Below are positions 24,733-38,462 of a stretch of 64,000 nucleotides of DNA, piece by piece. Each line of letters opens with the position of its first letter. Position 1 is the first letter of the stretch. The notes beneath the pieces were generated by a model that saw only the letters and a list, made by a program, of their open reading frames with translations, did no database searches and was not told where the DNA came from. The position numbers and the translations under genes are program-made. The stretch is from positions 1,636,905 to 1,700,904 of the forward strand of contig VYZB01000024.1 in NCBI GenBank assembly GCA_013397455.1. Direction: 5' to 3'. The DNA comes from Crotophaga sulcirostris (Eukaryota > Chordata > Aves > Cuculiformes > Crotophagidae).

Positions 24733-25324
24733 CTGCTTCCTCCCTAAGCTCTTCACTTTTAATAAAATGGGCTTTGCTTTGACTTCAATATCTATTATTA
24801 ATGAGAAATCTACACTTAGGGGAAGGCTAAAATTAACTTGTAGTGACACTGGCTAATGCTCATAAAAATGAAACCTCTTTAGTGAAGTGGAATCACACAA
24901 CAGGTTTAAGCAACTAATAATGTACTGTGTGACCACACAGGGAAAAACAGTCAGCTGTCCCACATCAGGAAGCCACTCTTATATAATCGAGAGAAATCAA
25001 ATAAGATCTCCTTTGCTGGCAAATATCTTGCAGAGATATCTTAGTGCAAAGCAGTCTCTTTCAGGTGTGGCAGCATGGGAAATCAAAAATCTAAGTTAGC
25101 AATAGCTGTCTGAGGAGGATTATGAATCTTGTAGCCATTAAAGTAGAAGAGAAAAAAAATTCTCCTCTCTGACTTGCACTTGCATTTTTGCTGGATATTC
25201 TATATTCTTTCCACTAGCTAAGCTGGACTGGATTCCCAAAGGAAACAAAACAAATGAGTCCACAATAGGCTTTAAACATGGAATAGACAGAGTTCATGCC
25301 AATTAAAAAAATTAGTATGTCCTC

Positions 25325-25400
25325 AAGTTCATAGCTCAGTGTCTTGGATTCAAGTCCCTGTCTGAGCACACACTGGCAAAATACAGACATCTTAGCAGTG
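25325..25400 (+). mobile_element. Possible tRNA-derived SINE fragment
   Basis: CATAGCTCAGTG, then TTGGATTCAAGTCCCTGTC, resembles the tRNA-like head of MIR/AmnSINE-type elements. GGATTCAAGTCC is close to the pol III B box GGTTCGAATCC. There is no clear A box or tail, so this is weak. Confidence 0.25.
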
Positions 25401-26383
25401 CTTCCCAGGCATACTTGTTGCCTGGAATATGAACTGAGGAGGAACCTCGGGCTGGCATATTAGTGAAAGCAGAAGACACCAGTTTCTTCTGAGCACAGCA
25501 CAGAGAACAATTATGCACAAAAATCTCTCTGATATTTATTCCAATGCAGGCCAATGGTACACACGCCATTCCATCCCAAGGTGTCTGGACATAAAGGGCT
25601 TGTCAAAATGAATATGAGATGATTACTGTGTATATATAGAAAAAGACACAGCACAGCAGTGACTGCACAGCACTTTCTGTATTCCTACTGTGTACCAGGC
25701 AAAGATTTTTCAGTTCATACATCATTCACAACTTGCTACAGGGATTCCACAAAGACAGTACATATCCTTTACACAAAGGAAGAGGGAAAAAAGAATAGAT
25801 TCAGAAAAAAAAAGATTCTGAGAGTATGTCTGCTGGATGAGTAGTCAATGTCAGGGGCACTAACTACACAAAGCTTACCAAGAAGCAAAATAAATAAGTA
25901 AACAGTGACATCGCCCCTACCCAGTCCAAGCTACTATGGAGCAGAGTGCTATCTCTGATGCCATTCTGTATCTTCTCAAAGTAGAGAAAGCAAGCAACCA
26001 CCAAAGAATTTTCTTCCTGTTCCCAAAGAAGTATTTACACCATTTAGCAGTCAATGGGCAAGGTAAAGGAAAAGAAGGAGGATAAGAAACTATGTGGAGG
26101 GGAATCAACTCACCCAAATTCAGCAATCTACAAGGTAGATGTCTCATCTAGGATACTTATTTAGGCTCTTTAATACTGTGAAGGGAGAGAGGAGCCCCTC
26201 CAAGGATTGTATCTTTCCTCTGTCTTCCCAGGCTGTTGTGCAAACCTAACAACAGCAGAGCTGCACACAAATGGCCAGTGGATAAGCACAACTGCATTTG
26301 CTCTTTAGACACAATGCCTAACATCTTGGCCAGGGATTGAACCTAAAATCTCTATTGCTGAAAACCTCTTTTTTTTTTGGCAG

Positions 26384-26457
26384 AAGAGAACCTGTACAGG
26401 GACATGCAGGAACATTTACTCAAAAGTGGACCTATATGGGCAGTGACACAAAATCAG
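26384..26457 (+). other. Exon-like segment, low confidence
   Basis: A T-rich acceptor (CTCTTTTTTTTTTGGCAG) is followed by 74 bases open in one frame (phase 1 in, phase 0 out; peptide ENLYRDMQEHLLKSGP then IWAVTQNQ) and then CAG/GTAGTAG, a mediocre donor. The frame stays open for another 35 codons past the donor. No family recognised. Phases do not chain with the segment at 28,921. Confidence 0.12.
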
Positions 26458-28920
26458 GTAGTAGCTGGCAGTAAAAGCAATTCAGAAGACAAATTTACAG
26501 TTAGAAAGTTCAAAGGCATTGGCAAGACAATGCAGATTAGCATAGATCTGGATAATCTTTTCTGATTAGATCCCTTTTTTGGGGATTGAAAACAGCAAAA
26601 TGAAAGAATTCTTTGGCACAAATGATTTGTTGTGCAGACACAGCTACATGAAGAGAAAAATGAACCATGTTTTCACCCTCACGCCTCCTAAAGTTTTGTC
26701 AAGAAATTGCAAGACTAGCTAGTATGATTGTTGGCTACAGGTAATGCCTGCTGTTGTGTTCCTTGATGCGCCATCCTTAACCCATTATTTAAGAAAACTC
26801 TGCTGAAAAGAAAATTTTGAAGGACTTCATATAGTATTTGTATCACCATGGATTCTGTGCCATAAGCAGTGGTTGAAAAGTAGTTTATAGATATTCTATT
26901 ACACATAAGGCAGTGCTGCAGCATAGTGCCAAGCCCAGATCTAATCTAGAAATGTGTTTTAACTCTGAAATGAATACCGACTGTAATGTGGACTGCCTGC
27001 TAGTTGGGTTTCAACCATATTTTATCTCCTGGGGTTCTAAGCTGATTGCAGCAGAAAAAGGTGCCAAGACAGTCTCTTGTATTAAAATATATGGGTTGCA
27101 TATGCACCAAGTTTTATACACACTTTAGTCTTAAATATCACCAGCATAAGGCATGTTGAGATGTAAACTGGTTTCAGATGTGCCTATGGGCTTGAGTGGA
27201 AAGGAAAGTATTAATGCTGCTCAAATTGATGGCAGTCAGGACCCAGAAGGTAAGCTGCAAAGTTCTAAAGGGGAGCTGCTGTGTTTCTCAAAAGCTATAA
27301 CCTTGACATTGAGGTTAGCTAGATTTCTCCCTTATACAGCAACGTGTTGCATTATGGCTGTCTAAATATTCCTGGAAGCGTTTCAGAGATTTTGTGATCC
27401 AGATGTGGATTATGTGTAACACTAACTATGTACATGCTGGAGATGATTACACTGGGAGCTTTCAGATTCCATTCTGCACGTGTAGCACTGAAAAGAAACT
27501 TGACTTGTACTTATGAAATTCCTTTTGACCATTAGAAAAACAGAAGGAAACCCCCTTTGGAGACTTCCATAATGGGAAACAGGAAACAGGGCTGTCAAGA
27601 GTGGAAAGTTTGCAGCACAGGAAAAACAATGAACTATATAAACATAAATGCCATTATCAGATACCCTGCAATGGCCTTGCAATAGGTCTAAAGTAGAAAA
27701 TATGCAGTAATTTCTGTTTTCATTCAGATTTAAAGATTGCTTTGTGAGCTATCCCTGTTCCTGTTGGGATCAAGTGGTATTTTCATACTAACAGATGGGC
27801 ATAGGTTAAAACCCAGGGGTAGTGGTTTAAAAAAGACACTCTTTATGAGAGTTTGCAGCATCTTTATTCATTTCTGCTCCTCGTTTTACGTATCTTCACA
27901 GTCAAAGCAGTTGAATTGGCGAAGCTGTCGCAAAGCTTTCTTGGATAGCAATACAATGAGTTTCAATGACAACATCTAAATATTAAAAGTAGGATCTTGG
28001 TATTTCAAATGTCCATCCGTGACTTTAATTTCTCTACAGATTTAATAAAAGGACACATTTACATTGGCCTGGGAGACTGTTCCAGGGAAAGTACCACAGC
28101 TTCTCACTTAGTCACGTAGACTCTTCCATTCCCTCAACAGAAGAAAACAGGGAGGATGCCCCAGTCTGTCTGTCTTATGCTTGAGGACTGCAGAGGAAGA
28201 AGCTGATTATTGATCCAAAGTACTCTTACAGAGCTCCAGAGCTCCCTGACAGTAGAGGTACTGCTTGCAGATCCACTTTAAAGCAGCTTAATAATATTGA
28301 GAAGTATCTAGGGAGCAGATGGCCTCTTTGGTTCCCAGCAAAAGACAAAGCAATCTCAATAAAGCTTATGCTAGCTTACATTTATACTTTAAGGTCTATG
28401 TTGCAACAAAATTCACTAGAATTTGTAACTAATCCAGAAGCTACCCTGTTTTTAATTTGAGATGTGAGAGTTTTCCAGACAAATGTTATCACCAGTCATC
28501 CTAACAAGGTAGCTTTCTAGCTCCTTTGCGCTAATGCCAGAGAAGGCTATAAGACATATATAGAGGGCAAAAGTTGTAACCCTGTCCCACAGTTTTGAGG
28601 TACTACAAGATGGGAAGGAGAGGCCTCTGATTAGATCTAGGTCTTTTCATTGAGGTAGTCATCAATGCAGTTAATATCAAGGGAATCAGTGCATGCTTCA
28701 TTTTACTCAAAAGTTTTAAAACCAGCTTCTATAAAATGACTGTTTATCTGCATTGATTGTAAATTGAGACTAGCTTGGACAGATGCATCTACATCCCTCA
28801 CTTGAACTTTCCAAGTACATCCAGGAGCCAAAGTAGGCCACTTGCATAGTTCAGCACAGTTACCCTGAAGAGGGCTGCGTACTGCTCAGTCTTCTCTGTA
28901 GCACTTGCTCTGTTTTGCAG

Positions 28921-29018
28921 ACATAACCGGACTGAAGGAGGCACAGAACAGAGTCAGCTCTGTTAAACACCTGCTGCAACAGCAAAATATTTTAGAAAAA
29001 GAATATATTCTCCTCCAG
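28921..29018 (+). other. Exon-like segment with coiled-coil-like peptide, low confidence
   Basis: The acceptor GCTCTGTTTTGCAG is followed by 98 bases open in one frame (phase 1 to phase 0) and CTCCAG/GTGGGG. The peptide is charged and rich in Leu and Gln (LKEAQNRVSSVKHLLQQQN then LEKEYILLQ), with spacing that could form a short coiled coil. The donor is weak at positions 4-6. No gene recognised and no neighbouring exon in a compatible phase. Confidence 0.15.
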
Positions 29019-32000
29019 GTGGGGTACACACATCCTGGGTTTTCCACTGCCTTTAGTAAGAGAGTAAAGCAGAGGTCTACAGCATGCCACTTCCTCTCTG
29101 ATACTGTACAACCGGTATAGTGAGATTTGGATATTGCTCTTGGAGTCTGTAGTCTGACTTAGACCTGGCGAGAGAGATTGTATTATTGATCGGATATACT
29201 GAATGTATCACTTATCTTCTGTCTTTAGAGGTACCTCACAGCTCTTTTGTTATTAGTATGTTTGAAATAACATGGTTGGTAAAGCATCAGTACCTTCTAC
29301 TTTGCTAAACCCGACACCAAAGGTTTTAAAAGTCTCTTCTGCCTCAAGAATCAGAAATTAAATATTTTTATAGCCTCTAGAAAATTATCTCAAGCAACCT
29401 CATTGGCAATGTTTAGATCTGATAATCGGATTACAACCATGTTGAAAGATACATCCTCAAGTAAATGAGTAATGTAATTTCTGTGTAGCATAGAATATAT
29501 CTACCTGAAATGGCATCATCCACTCTGGATGATCTTTACTATCTTAAAATAATGTGATTCAATCAAAGCTGGCTTGTTTAATAAAAACAAAGAAGTGTGC
29601 GTTAGCAAAGCAGAAGCAAGTAATACTTATTCATCTTCCAAATATTAAGTCTGCCTTTTCACCTTACTCTACTCTATGGTGCTTCATCCATCTCTGGGAA
29701 CTGCATGCCTTCATCCCTTGGGTGTCTGCAGCCTTGGTGGCCATGCACAGGTGGGAGGTCTCTGCTGAAGGAGGTCCTGTTCTCCTGGCTCAGCTAGTAG
29801 GGTTTCCACTCCCTGTGCCTGGGAAAAATTCTTTTGTCTGTGACGCTCACCCCCACTGTACTTCAGCATTAATCAAAAGTCCTTTTCCTGTCCTCTATTT
29901 TCAGTTTCTTTCTTTTTCAGAGTCTCTGAGTAAATGAGGAAATGAGTGGTTATGTAAAGAGAGCACTGAAGGGGGCGTCTGCTTTTACTCCATGATGTTC
30001 TGGATAGTTCTTCTGAAATAGTGGTTAAAAAGTGGTGATTATGCCATACCAAGAGGACATCTGAAAGTTTCATTTTTTCAGACTATTCTCTGTGTTTCCT
30101 AGTTCTGCAGTTCCATGGAGGTTTTCCTAAGTGAGCCACAGCTGAGTGAAGTACAAAAATTAACTGCCTCTCTTCAGGATATAAGGTGTAAAATTAAAGC
30201 AATCAAAAAGAAGAAACCATGCTTCTAACAGCCAAAGGCTCAACTGCTGTCGGCTCAATGCTGAGCTCTCCCCACCATTGTCTGCCTTCAGAATTAGATT
30301 CCAGTTGCCGTTTTCTGAAGTACCTCGTTGACTACAGCTTAGATTTTCCTTGTGTATGATTTGAAAAGCCTGGCTATACTTTCTGTTCACCCCAGCCACA
30401 TCATTTTCAATGACTCTTTTATTCTGGAATTAACGACAGAGCATACTCCATGGTCCTGTTGTACAGATCCCAGGAAAAAATGACTTCAGACTGCTCTAGT
30501 CATCAAGGAGAGATAGGACCTCCACAGGGCAATTCATCTTCTCTATCCTAAACACCTGTTTTAAGATGGAATAAATCACCCATTGGAAGTGCCTGTCTGT
30601 TCCCATTGACTATTAAGGGACCCTAATGACTGGCAGAGAATAAATGCCTAACTTCAGAGGTCTAAGATGAAGGCCGATGAATCACATCATAAACAGGCAG
30701 CCGAACATTTTCACCTAGGCTGCATTCCCTAGCTGGAAAGGGACTCCACACAAATGTTAAGATCCCTTAACTTTGTGTAATCACAGAAAAGCTGATTTTC
30801 TATAAGGACTGAAGAAAAAAATGTTATTGAAATACTGCTTTGTTAGTACCTTAGAAGAAGAAAGGAGGAATATCTTAGGGAGAACATTAAATACAAGCTG
30901 GTAGTTGCCAGCAGGAGGAACCCCAAGCTATGCGTATCGACTGTTACGAGTTCCTTTAACTTTGCACAGTAGGATTGTTCTAGAAATCACTAAGATAATG
31001 TTTTGAAACTGCTTAGGAAATCAAAGGTAATGTAAAATCAAGGAAATAAAACTTTTTATTTCAGAGCATAAATTATTAGGCATATAAGGTCATGTGGCAT
31101 CCTCCAGCCAGCAGGATAGGCTCATTGGACAAGACAGCATTCGTTTCCTGGAAGTGTCTGGATGTTCTATGCAACTTGGTACATTGTGAAAGGTGTGGTA
31201 AGAGAACATAAAATGAGGCTGCTTGTCAGTAGCATAACTGCTTCTTCTTTATGCTGAAGTATAAATCCAAAGTGTAGCAGGAAATCTTTTCAAAATTTTT
31301 CTATAAATGGACTTTTTAGACAAGAAGAATAATCTCTCCCAGAAAACTTATTTTGTTTGCTCTGTCCATCTGATCAGAAAAAAAACATAGCTTGTTCTAC
31401 AAGAAATTTATAAAAGGAAACACTGATTTTTTAAGCAAGAGTTCTCAAGGAAATGCAAATGAGGGCAAACAAACTCAGAAGAATAATTTTCTATCTCTGT
31501 ATGTAAGGTGTTTCTATAGCAGTTAGTGTTACTCAAGGATATTTAAAATCTTGAACTTCTCACAGTGAAATAAATAACAGAATAACAGAAACACAAGTTT
31601 GGAATATGTTATGGTTGTACAGGTTTCACTTCAGCCACAATTACTTGATTCTTAGGTCTTCTGGTTTTAAACTAACTGTTATCCCAAGGATGTCATTACA
31701 GGTATTGATCATTTTACTGAGACAGTTTGGGAAGGGGCAAAGTTGAGGGAAATGGTAATTCAGACACCAGCGGGTGATGCCACAAATGAGCTCATTTTCA
31801 GTGTTCAGTGTTGCTTAGACATGACTTCTAATTTTCTGAGACACGAAAGGTTGTACATGTACATAGGACCAAGCTGATGACTTATAGACAACAAATGTTG
31901 CAGAATAATGCATTTTGAGAAAATCCAGGTGAAGGAAAATACCTGGAAAACTCAGTAATTTAAAGTCACACTTGGGTTTTTTGAAGAAACATTGTAATGA

Positions 32001-34093
32001 ATAATGAAAGATTAGTTTAATCACTCTAAAAAGTGCCATAAAAAGGTTTTAAGTGGCGAGGTTTCCATCCTTCATCCCTGAATGTCTGGTGTGACTGGAG
32101 TCCCAGTTGTCTAGCAAGATCACTGTGCATTTAGCAGTGTTTTACATGTTTAGTCCACATCAACTGAAGACCAGCAATGAATAACGCCTATCAGCTCAAG
32201 GTCATGCAGATAGATGAATGCTTTAGTCTCTTACTGTTATGCAAAAGGATCAGTGCTGTTACTTTTACCTTATTAATGCCTTCAAGGAGAGAGCTAAGGA
32301 AAATTACACTGCAAATGGACACATGTATCTAGCATCTACTCCTTTTTTTTAATGGAAATTAGATGTTCAAATTGTACAGACTGGGCTAAGCACTTGAAAT
32401 ATCATCAAGGAAGTGTAGAAGCTAGACAGATACATAAATAAACCATATTGGATTGGCCCATAGCAAAATTGGCATCACTTCTACTGCTCATCTTCGTATA
32501 TCCAGTTACTTGAAACTGAACATCTTTGCCTGTACTATTATTTGCGTGGGACCATATCCCCCATTCCCAATAAGCAGTCACTGTTGTCATAAATCAAGAA
32601 GAAATCTTTCTGCATGTTTTCACTGGAGTCACTGTTGCTCCACAGAGCATCACAGGAGGCAGCAAGGCCATCTGCAACCTGACCCCAAGGAATCTGCTCA
32701 TCTATCAAAGAAGCACAAAATGTTAAAGCAACAGGTGTAGTATCAAAGATGACAAGACTTTCCAACTTTCATCTCTGAGAAAAGCAGCAGCATAATCAAG
32801 ATAAATAGGGATTTTACAGACAGGTAATCACATGATAACAGATCCCTGTTATTTAATATCACCCGAGCTATTTCAAATAGTGTTAGGACTTGTCTCTGCC
32901 TACCAGTATCAAGTTCTGCTAATCAGTGATCTGTAAATGTGCATGGTTCATTAGGGCTGCGGGAACAGCTGTTTGTGTCCGCTCAGGATTGGATTACAGG
33001 ATATCATTAACTTGGATTCTATATATGCTTCAAGGCTTCTGTTACAACTAACTCATAATTCTTTCTTTCCATTTTTTTTTTAATTCTTCTGGAAACCAGG
33101 AGAGCTAAAGACTAACGTTTCTGTTTTACCTGCTTTTGTTCAGTATCATTTAGTGCATATTCAAAATAAAGCTGTAAATATAATGTTCATTGTAACTAGT
33201 GCAATAACACACAGAGTAGTTTCATGCCTCTTACACATGCCTGTGCTTAAGCTTTATAATTCAATTGTTTTAGTGGAACAACTTGAATCCACTCTAATCT
33301 CCTATCACCTGTAAAATATGCAAAAATACATATATGTAAAACCACATTACATATTTCAGATTAAGCTTTTCAGTTTACTTTAGTGACTTTTATCTGAGAA
33401 AACAATACATTGGTTTGGCTATTATCGCATGACTTAAGTATAGTTCTGGAAACATAAGGCTGAGTATGCTCCTTACCATGAACTGCACTATAATTACAGT
33501 ATGGGTTGTTTGATTTTAAATGCTTCCTACTGTAACATGAAATTTATAGGGCATATGTAGAAAAAATGGTGATGTCATTTTCTTTTCCTTACTTTTTTGA
33601 GACATTTTCTTCTTTATACTTTTTGGCTGCATTGATTCTAAGATAGATCAAGCAAATCAAAGAAAAACATGGATTTACAATTAGTGGAATTTGGAGCAGG
33701 AGTAAAAGCCAACCAATACACTATTAGCTGAATATTATTAGTTTATCTTGACTGTTATTCTGCCAGGGTAATTAAATAATCATAAATTTTATTCATGAAT
33801 CACTTTTTCAAATAAAAATACTCAAACTCAGTAGTTAGTGTGAATAATCATACCAGCAAAAAGGCAGAAAAGAACACTGTAATAGTCATTGCTATCTGTA
33901 GCAAATGTGGATTTATAATATCCAGTTTTACTTGTGTCAGCTATTATAGAATTACTGATTAGTAGATCTGTTATTAGATACTAGGTCAGATGATTCACTA
34001 CTGTTCTCAAAAGAAAATCTCTTACATTCAATATGAGTATGACCAAAATCTACTTATTTCAGAACATGGAACAGGATTAGGTTCCTAGAAGAG

Positions 34094-34140
34094 CTTACTA
34101 ATTAGTAAGATTAATTAATTAAGATTAATTAGATTAGTAA
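34094..34140. repeat. AT-rich palindrome and TTAATT cluster
   Basis: A perfect 16-bp palindrome CTTACTAATTAGTAAG (34,094-34,109) is followed by overlapping ATTAATTAATT and GATTAATTA units up to 34,140. The segment is dense in TAAT cores, the basic site of many homeodomain proteins, but could equally be local slippage in AT-rich DNA. Confidence 0.8.
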
Positions 34141-35505
34141 ACTATTAATGCAAACTGTAGATATCTGGATATAGTGTGATGCTGAAGCTAAGGCTCTAGG
34201 GTAGAAAGTGTTTTTTGAATGAAACTTTCCAGACTTTTTTTGCCAAAAATCCATCCCTCATAACAAGCTATGCAGAAAATCCAGATACAGCATACACCAA
34301 ATATTCAGGTAGTATTCTGAATGGCGTGGCTCTGAAGTGAGGCTGTCAATCCTTCTCTAGACACCAAAGTGAATGGCTCCATTCTCTCCAGGAGAAGTTC
34401 ATAAAACACCTGCAACAGAAGTTAGACTGGCCCCCTCATCAGTAAATATCACTCTTCCCATAAGTCCCTAAACCTACTCCAATGGAGTGTCCCTTTCCAA
34501 TTAAAAAACAAAGGTCCAAATTTATAGAACCAGAACTAAATTTATAAAGCTGTGGTAAAGTTACACAGAACACACATGAGCTATAGAAGCAAAGGCTGCC
34601 TAAAATAAACCAATATATTTATGGAGGTTTAAGGTGTCATTTATGGAGCCAAATTATGTTTCAACATCTTGATTGTCCCCTGTTCCTTCTGAACAGGCTT
34701 TTCCATAAGGCTGACTTTAGAACATGATCGTTAGACACTGAAGCCTGAATAAAATTGCCATATCATTTAGCTTTCTGTAGCCTAAATCCAAAAATATTAA
34801 TGCTCCTGATCTGGCATGAGTGCTTAATAATGTAAGTGAGCAGAATTGAATACAGGTGTGCATGCTATGCCCTTGAAGGTATGGCTGTGAAAATGTGTTC
34901 ATTTTGCTCTTTATAAATAATGTGCTACATACATTTGCTTAGCAAAAGACCAGCAAAATAAGACTCAGGTTTTAAACAATTTCAGATGATCTTTGCTCAG
35001 AAGGAAAGTGTATTTGTCTTTAAAAATGGGGACTGCCTTTGACAGAAACTGCAGCATGGAAAGTCTCAGAGGCTAACCCACTGACATGCAGCCCTTGGCT
35101 GCAAATGCTAAAAGCCCAGTTTAATGTTCTGCTGTAAGTGTTCGTTCCTTGCTGAGACATCCCTCAGGGGCTGCCAGCACCATTTTTTTCTGATAGGACA
35201 GCAGACCACCCACTAAGAGCCCACGCAGCCCCTGAGGGTGTCCCTGGGCTGGCAGGCTGTAGGCAGTGGTTCAGGGCTGCCAGGCTAGGGGAGCCCCTCT
35301 GGCCCCAGGGCACTGGTGGTGGGAAAATGGGGGCAGGTGGGATCTTTTTGGTCTTGCAGATCTTGCTCAGTTGTCTGATGATATCCTAGCAGGAAATCTG
35401 CTTGGGTAGATTTCTGGAGTTTGCAGTCTGCCAGCCCATGATGACAATTTAGATTGAGCAGAAAATTAGTCTGAAACCAATTTATCGCTGGAATATTCTG
35501 CTAAA

Positions 35506-35526
35506 GCAAAACAAAACAAAACAAAA
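35506..35526. repeat. AAAAC pentanucleotide microsatellite
   Basis: About four units of AAAAC. Simple sequence with no associated retrotransposon head visible. Confidence 0.85.
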
Positions 35527-38426
35527 TTGTTGTTGGACAAATTAGTTTAGTTACAATGGCCTGCAGGTACTGCAGAGCTGGGAGGCCTGTGGCTTGGGTT
35601 GGGATGGATTTTTCCCAGCTGGAGATGTTGCCGCAACAATGGGAAACAGATTGTAGGTCACGTTGTGTAAAGCAAAACTTCCGTCCCAGTTGGAATAGCT
35701 CAGCACAGACAGTGGTTTGGGAATGTCTACTGAGCTATGTGAAGGCACTTAGAAGCGTGTGTGTGGGATGACAAACAGTAATCTCTAAACATTCTTCAGT
35801 AGGACTGGAGAAAACCTATCTATCTGCTTTACCTTTCTAGAGGTTACCTCCCTATAGCTAGAAGCTGTAAAGAAGGTCCATGACATCTACACACTAGCCA
35901 TTAGAGTAAAAGATCCCATCACTAATAAAACCATAGCACTGAAAACTACTGGCAAAGTGGAGTCCTGGCTGTTAAATTGAGTAAACAATAAATAATAAGA
36001 TCCATGACTGCTGTATTTATTCCTGAATCATCTCCTATCACTAATAATGTTTATTAATGAAAAAATATAATAGCAAACCATCTGGTATGAAAAGATAAGT
36101 CTCAAAGGATAACTAAGCTACAAGTTATTGTTATGAAACAAAATACAACAGATGTGGTACTGTTGCTTTTTTGCAAAAGATTCATGATTTAGCTCTGTGC
36201 AATGACTGCTGTTGAAAGTGGCGAGAACTCAGTTCTCAGTTGCAATGCTGGGGAAGGATTAATGTTGGAATCTGTTGGCAGGACAAATCACAGCAATGTG
36301 CTTGATGTATTTTTCAAAAGATTCATCTTAATATAGGAATCTTTCTATCTGACATAGCTTAGTCAGTGAATGGTAATTAAAGGTAATCTTTCAACTCATT
36401 TAGCATAATTTTTTGTGTGTTTTTTTCCCAACTGAATAATAGGGTTGTTGTAAAAGAGAACGTCGCTACCCCAAGTTTCTTTTGATAAGGTAATAATAAG
36501 AGACTTGACAAAATGCTGTGATGAAAACAAAGTCACAGCTCAGAGTCTTTTCTTACAGCTTTCCTTGCAGCTGTGCCCTGAATTATAGGAATTTTCCACA
36601 CACTTAGCTCTGGCTCTAATTTACAGTAAGTAGGTTTACCGTGGGCATCTGGAAATATGTGATTTTTCTTTCACCATATTGATTTATATGACTGTAATTA
36701 TGACTATCATAGTGTTTGGGGAAAATACTAGTTCTTCTGTTACCTGCTTGGACTTGTTGTGTTGTGCAAAATCCTGCAGGGCTTTTTCCAGAAAATCACA
36801 TCTGCAGGCTGGTTCCTTTATGCTGTTGTCCCATCTGCTCTGTCCAGGGCATGCAGGAGCTGGAGCATTGGGGGACAGGCCAAGAAGCCAGGTTGCCTGT
36901 GATGATGGCATAGGTCAGCCATGGGAAGCCTGGACTGAGGAAAGCTTTAGATGTTTCATTGTAAAAATGTAAACCCTTCCACCCCCGTGAAACCAGGGCC
37001 AAAGAGGAGCATGACTCCTTTGAGTTGTGCCTCAACTCATAGCGTTGACACCAAAATCCCAGATCCGAACATCCTGAGGTTGTCCATTATTTGAATCCTA
37101 GATCCAGATCTGGACACAAATTTTACATTTTGGGGTCATTTCTGGACAAGCAGGAGCAGCGGTACCCCACTCATCCAACATTCACAGCCATAGTCAAAGT
37201 GACATACAAACACAACAAAGACAACTCCTCAGTGCGGTTAAATTCCCGAAGACGAGACTCAAGCTACTGCTTTGGAAGCAGCTGAGGAAGATTTTCAGAT
37301 GCCCAAGTCTTTTGCATTGGCTTGGCAGTCAGTTCTACTCATCATTGAACTCAGCAACGATCATTAACACAGTAACTGCTTCCCCTTCACCTGTGTAAAA
37401 ATGTCCTATAAAAAAATCCATTGAATTCTCTGAAGATTCAGAGCAGGCACAATCTCTTCTACCTTGAACCTGTGCTCTTTATTGTTTTTAAATGAAGAAA
37501 GACTATTATAAGCAAACATTGCTCTGGGAGTATTTGGGGAAACTGGTTCAGAATCCGGGGTATGCATAGAGCCTTTGCTTCTTACATGAAGCTAACTAGT
37601 CTGCTGTGCAAGCATGCTATTAGGGTTTATTTGGTTGAATTGAAATATTTGTGTGGCTGGCATGAAAGGGTATAATATGGGTTAATTTTTATCCTGACTT
37701 CCTCTAAAAATGAGACTCATAAGGTGTGTGTATTGGTATGTGTATATACATGTATACATTTCAACTGTTTTACTTCTAAGATTTTACTTAGATCTATGAA
37801 GTTCCTACGAGTTGCATGAAAGTAGCCACTTGATGAAAAAGAGACTATTACTACCTGTATTGAAGGAAAAGCATCAGTAAGTGTCTTCCCCTTTATGAAA
37901 TGCCAGAGGATCTTAACGTGCAACACTGACCCTTGGAAAAGCAGGGTCGCTGCCAGATCCAATGTTCACAGAGCACCCTGTTTCTTTACATAATATTTAA
38001 TGCTATGTTAATAAAAGCTCTTTGTAAGCAATTCAAGTTTTAAACCTCAAGAACAGGAGATGGGCCACTTCTTTGGGCAGCATCCTCTCACGTGTAGGAT
38101 TTTATCACAAGGGGGATGAGCAGAAGACGTCACCTGTGGCTTCTGTGCTCTGACATTTTTCTGAATCCGTTGTTCTGTAGCAGTTGTTGATATATAGCCC
38201 AGGTTCCTATGGAAACACAGCCATGGGATCATTGCTATTTGTGTGACTGCTTGGATTTCTGCAGACCCACGCCTTATCGAAACATCTTTTCAAACGTTAC
38301 ATATTTCAACCAAGTTCATAATGAGGTAGAAGTCTCAAATATCATCAATTTCCTAAGGAGCCATTAAATTGCAAAACTGTCTCAAAACCACCACCCCAAA
38401 AAAACAAATAAAAAAATCAGCACCCT

Positions 38427-38462
38427 CCCCCCCCCNNNNNNNNNNNNNNNNNNNNNNNCCCC
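38427..38462. other. Assembly gap (23 N) inside a C tract
   Basis: Nine C (38,427-38,435) precede 23 N (38,436-38,458), and four C (38,459-38,462) follow. The flanks are C- and A-rich (CACCACCCCAAAAAAACAAA upstream, CCCCAAAACC downstream). The missing part is probably a longer C-rich or simple-repeat tract that sequencing or assembly could not cross. The true length may not be 23. Confidence 0.95.

Larger units (their letters stand above)
23700..38435. other. Long stretch of unique non-coding DNA
   Basis: No recognised gene over about 14.7 kb. Listed separately are SINE-like remnants (24.65 and 25.33 kb), two exon-like segments (26,384-26,457 and 28,921-29,018), an AT-rich palindrome cluster (34,094-34,140) and an AAAAC repeat (35,506-35,526). 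A GC-rich patch of about 170 bases lies at 35,160-35,330. All other open frames are short and without motifs. Confidence 0.55.

Noticed and set aside
32405..32765. Two overlapping minus-strand frames that look like one frameshifted protein
   Set aside because: The peptides (for example SLVIFDTTPVALTF and YWEWGIWSHANNSTG) match no family I know, and no poly-A tail or parent gene supports a retrocopy.
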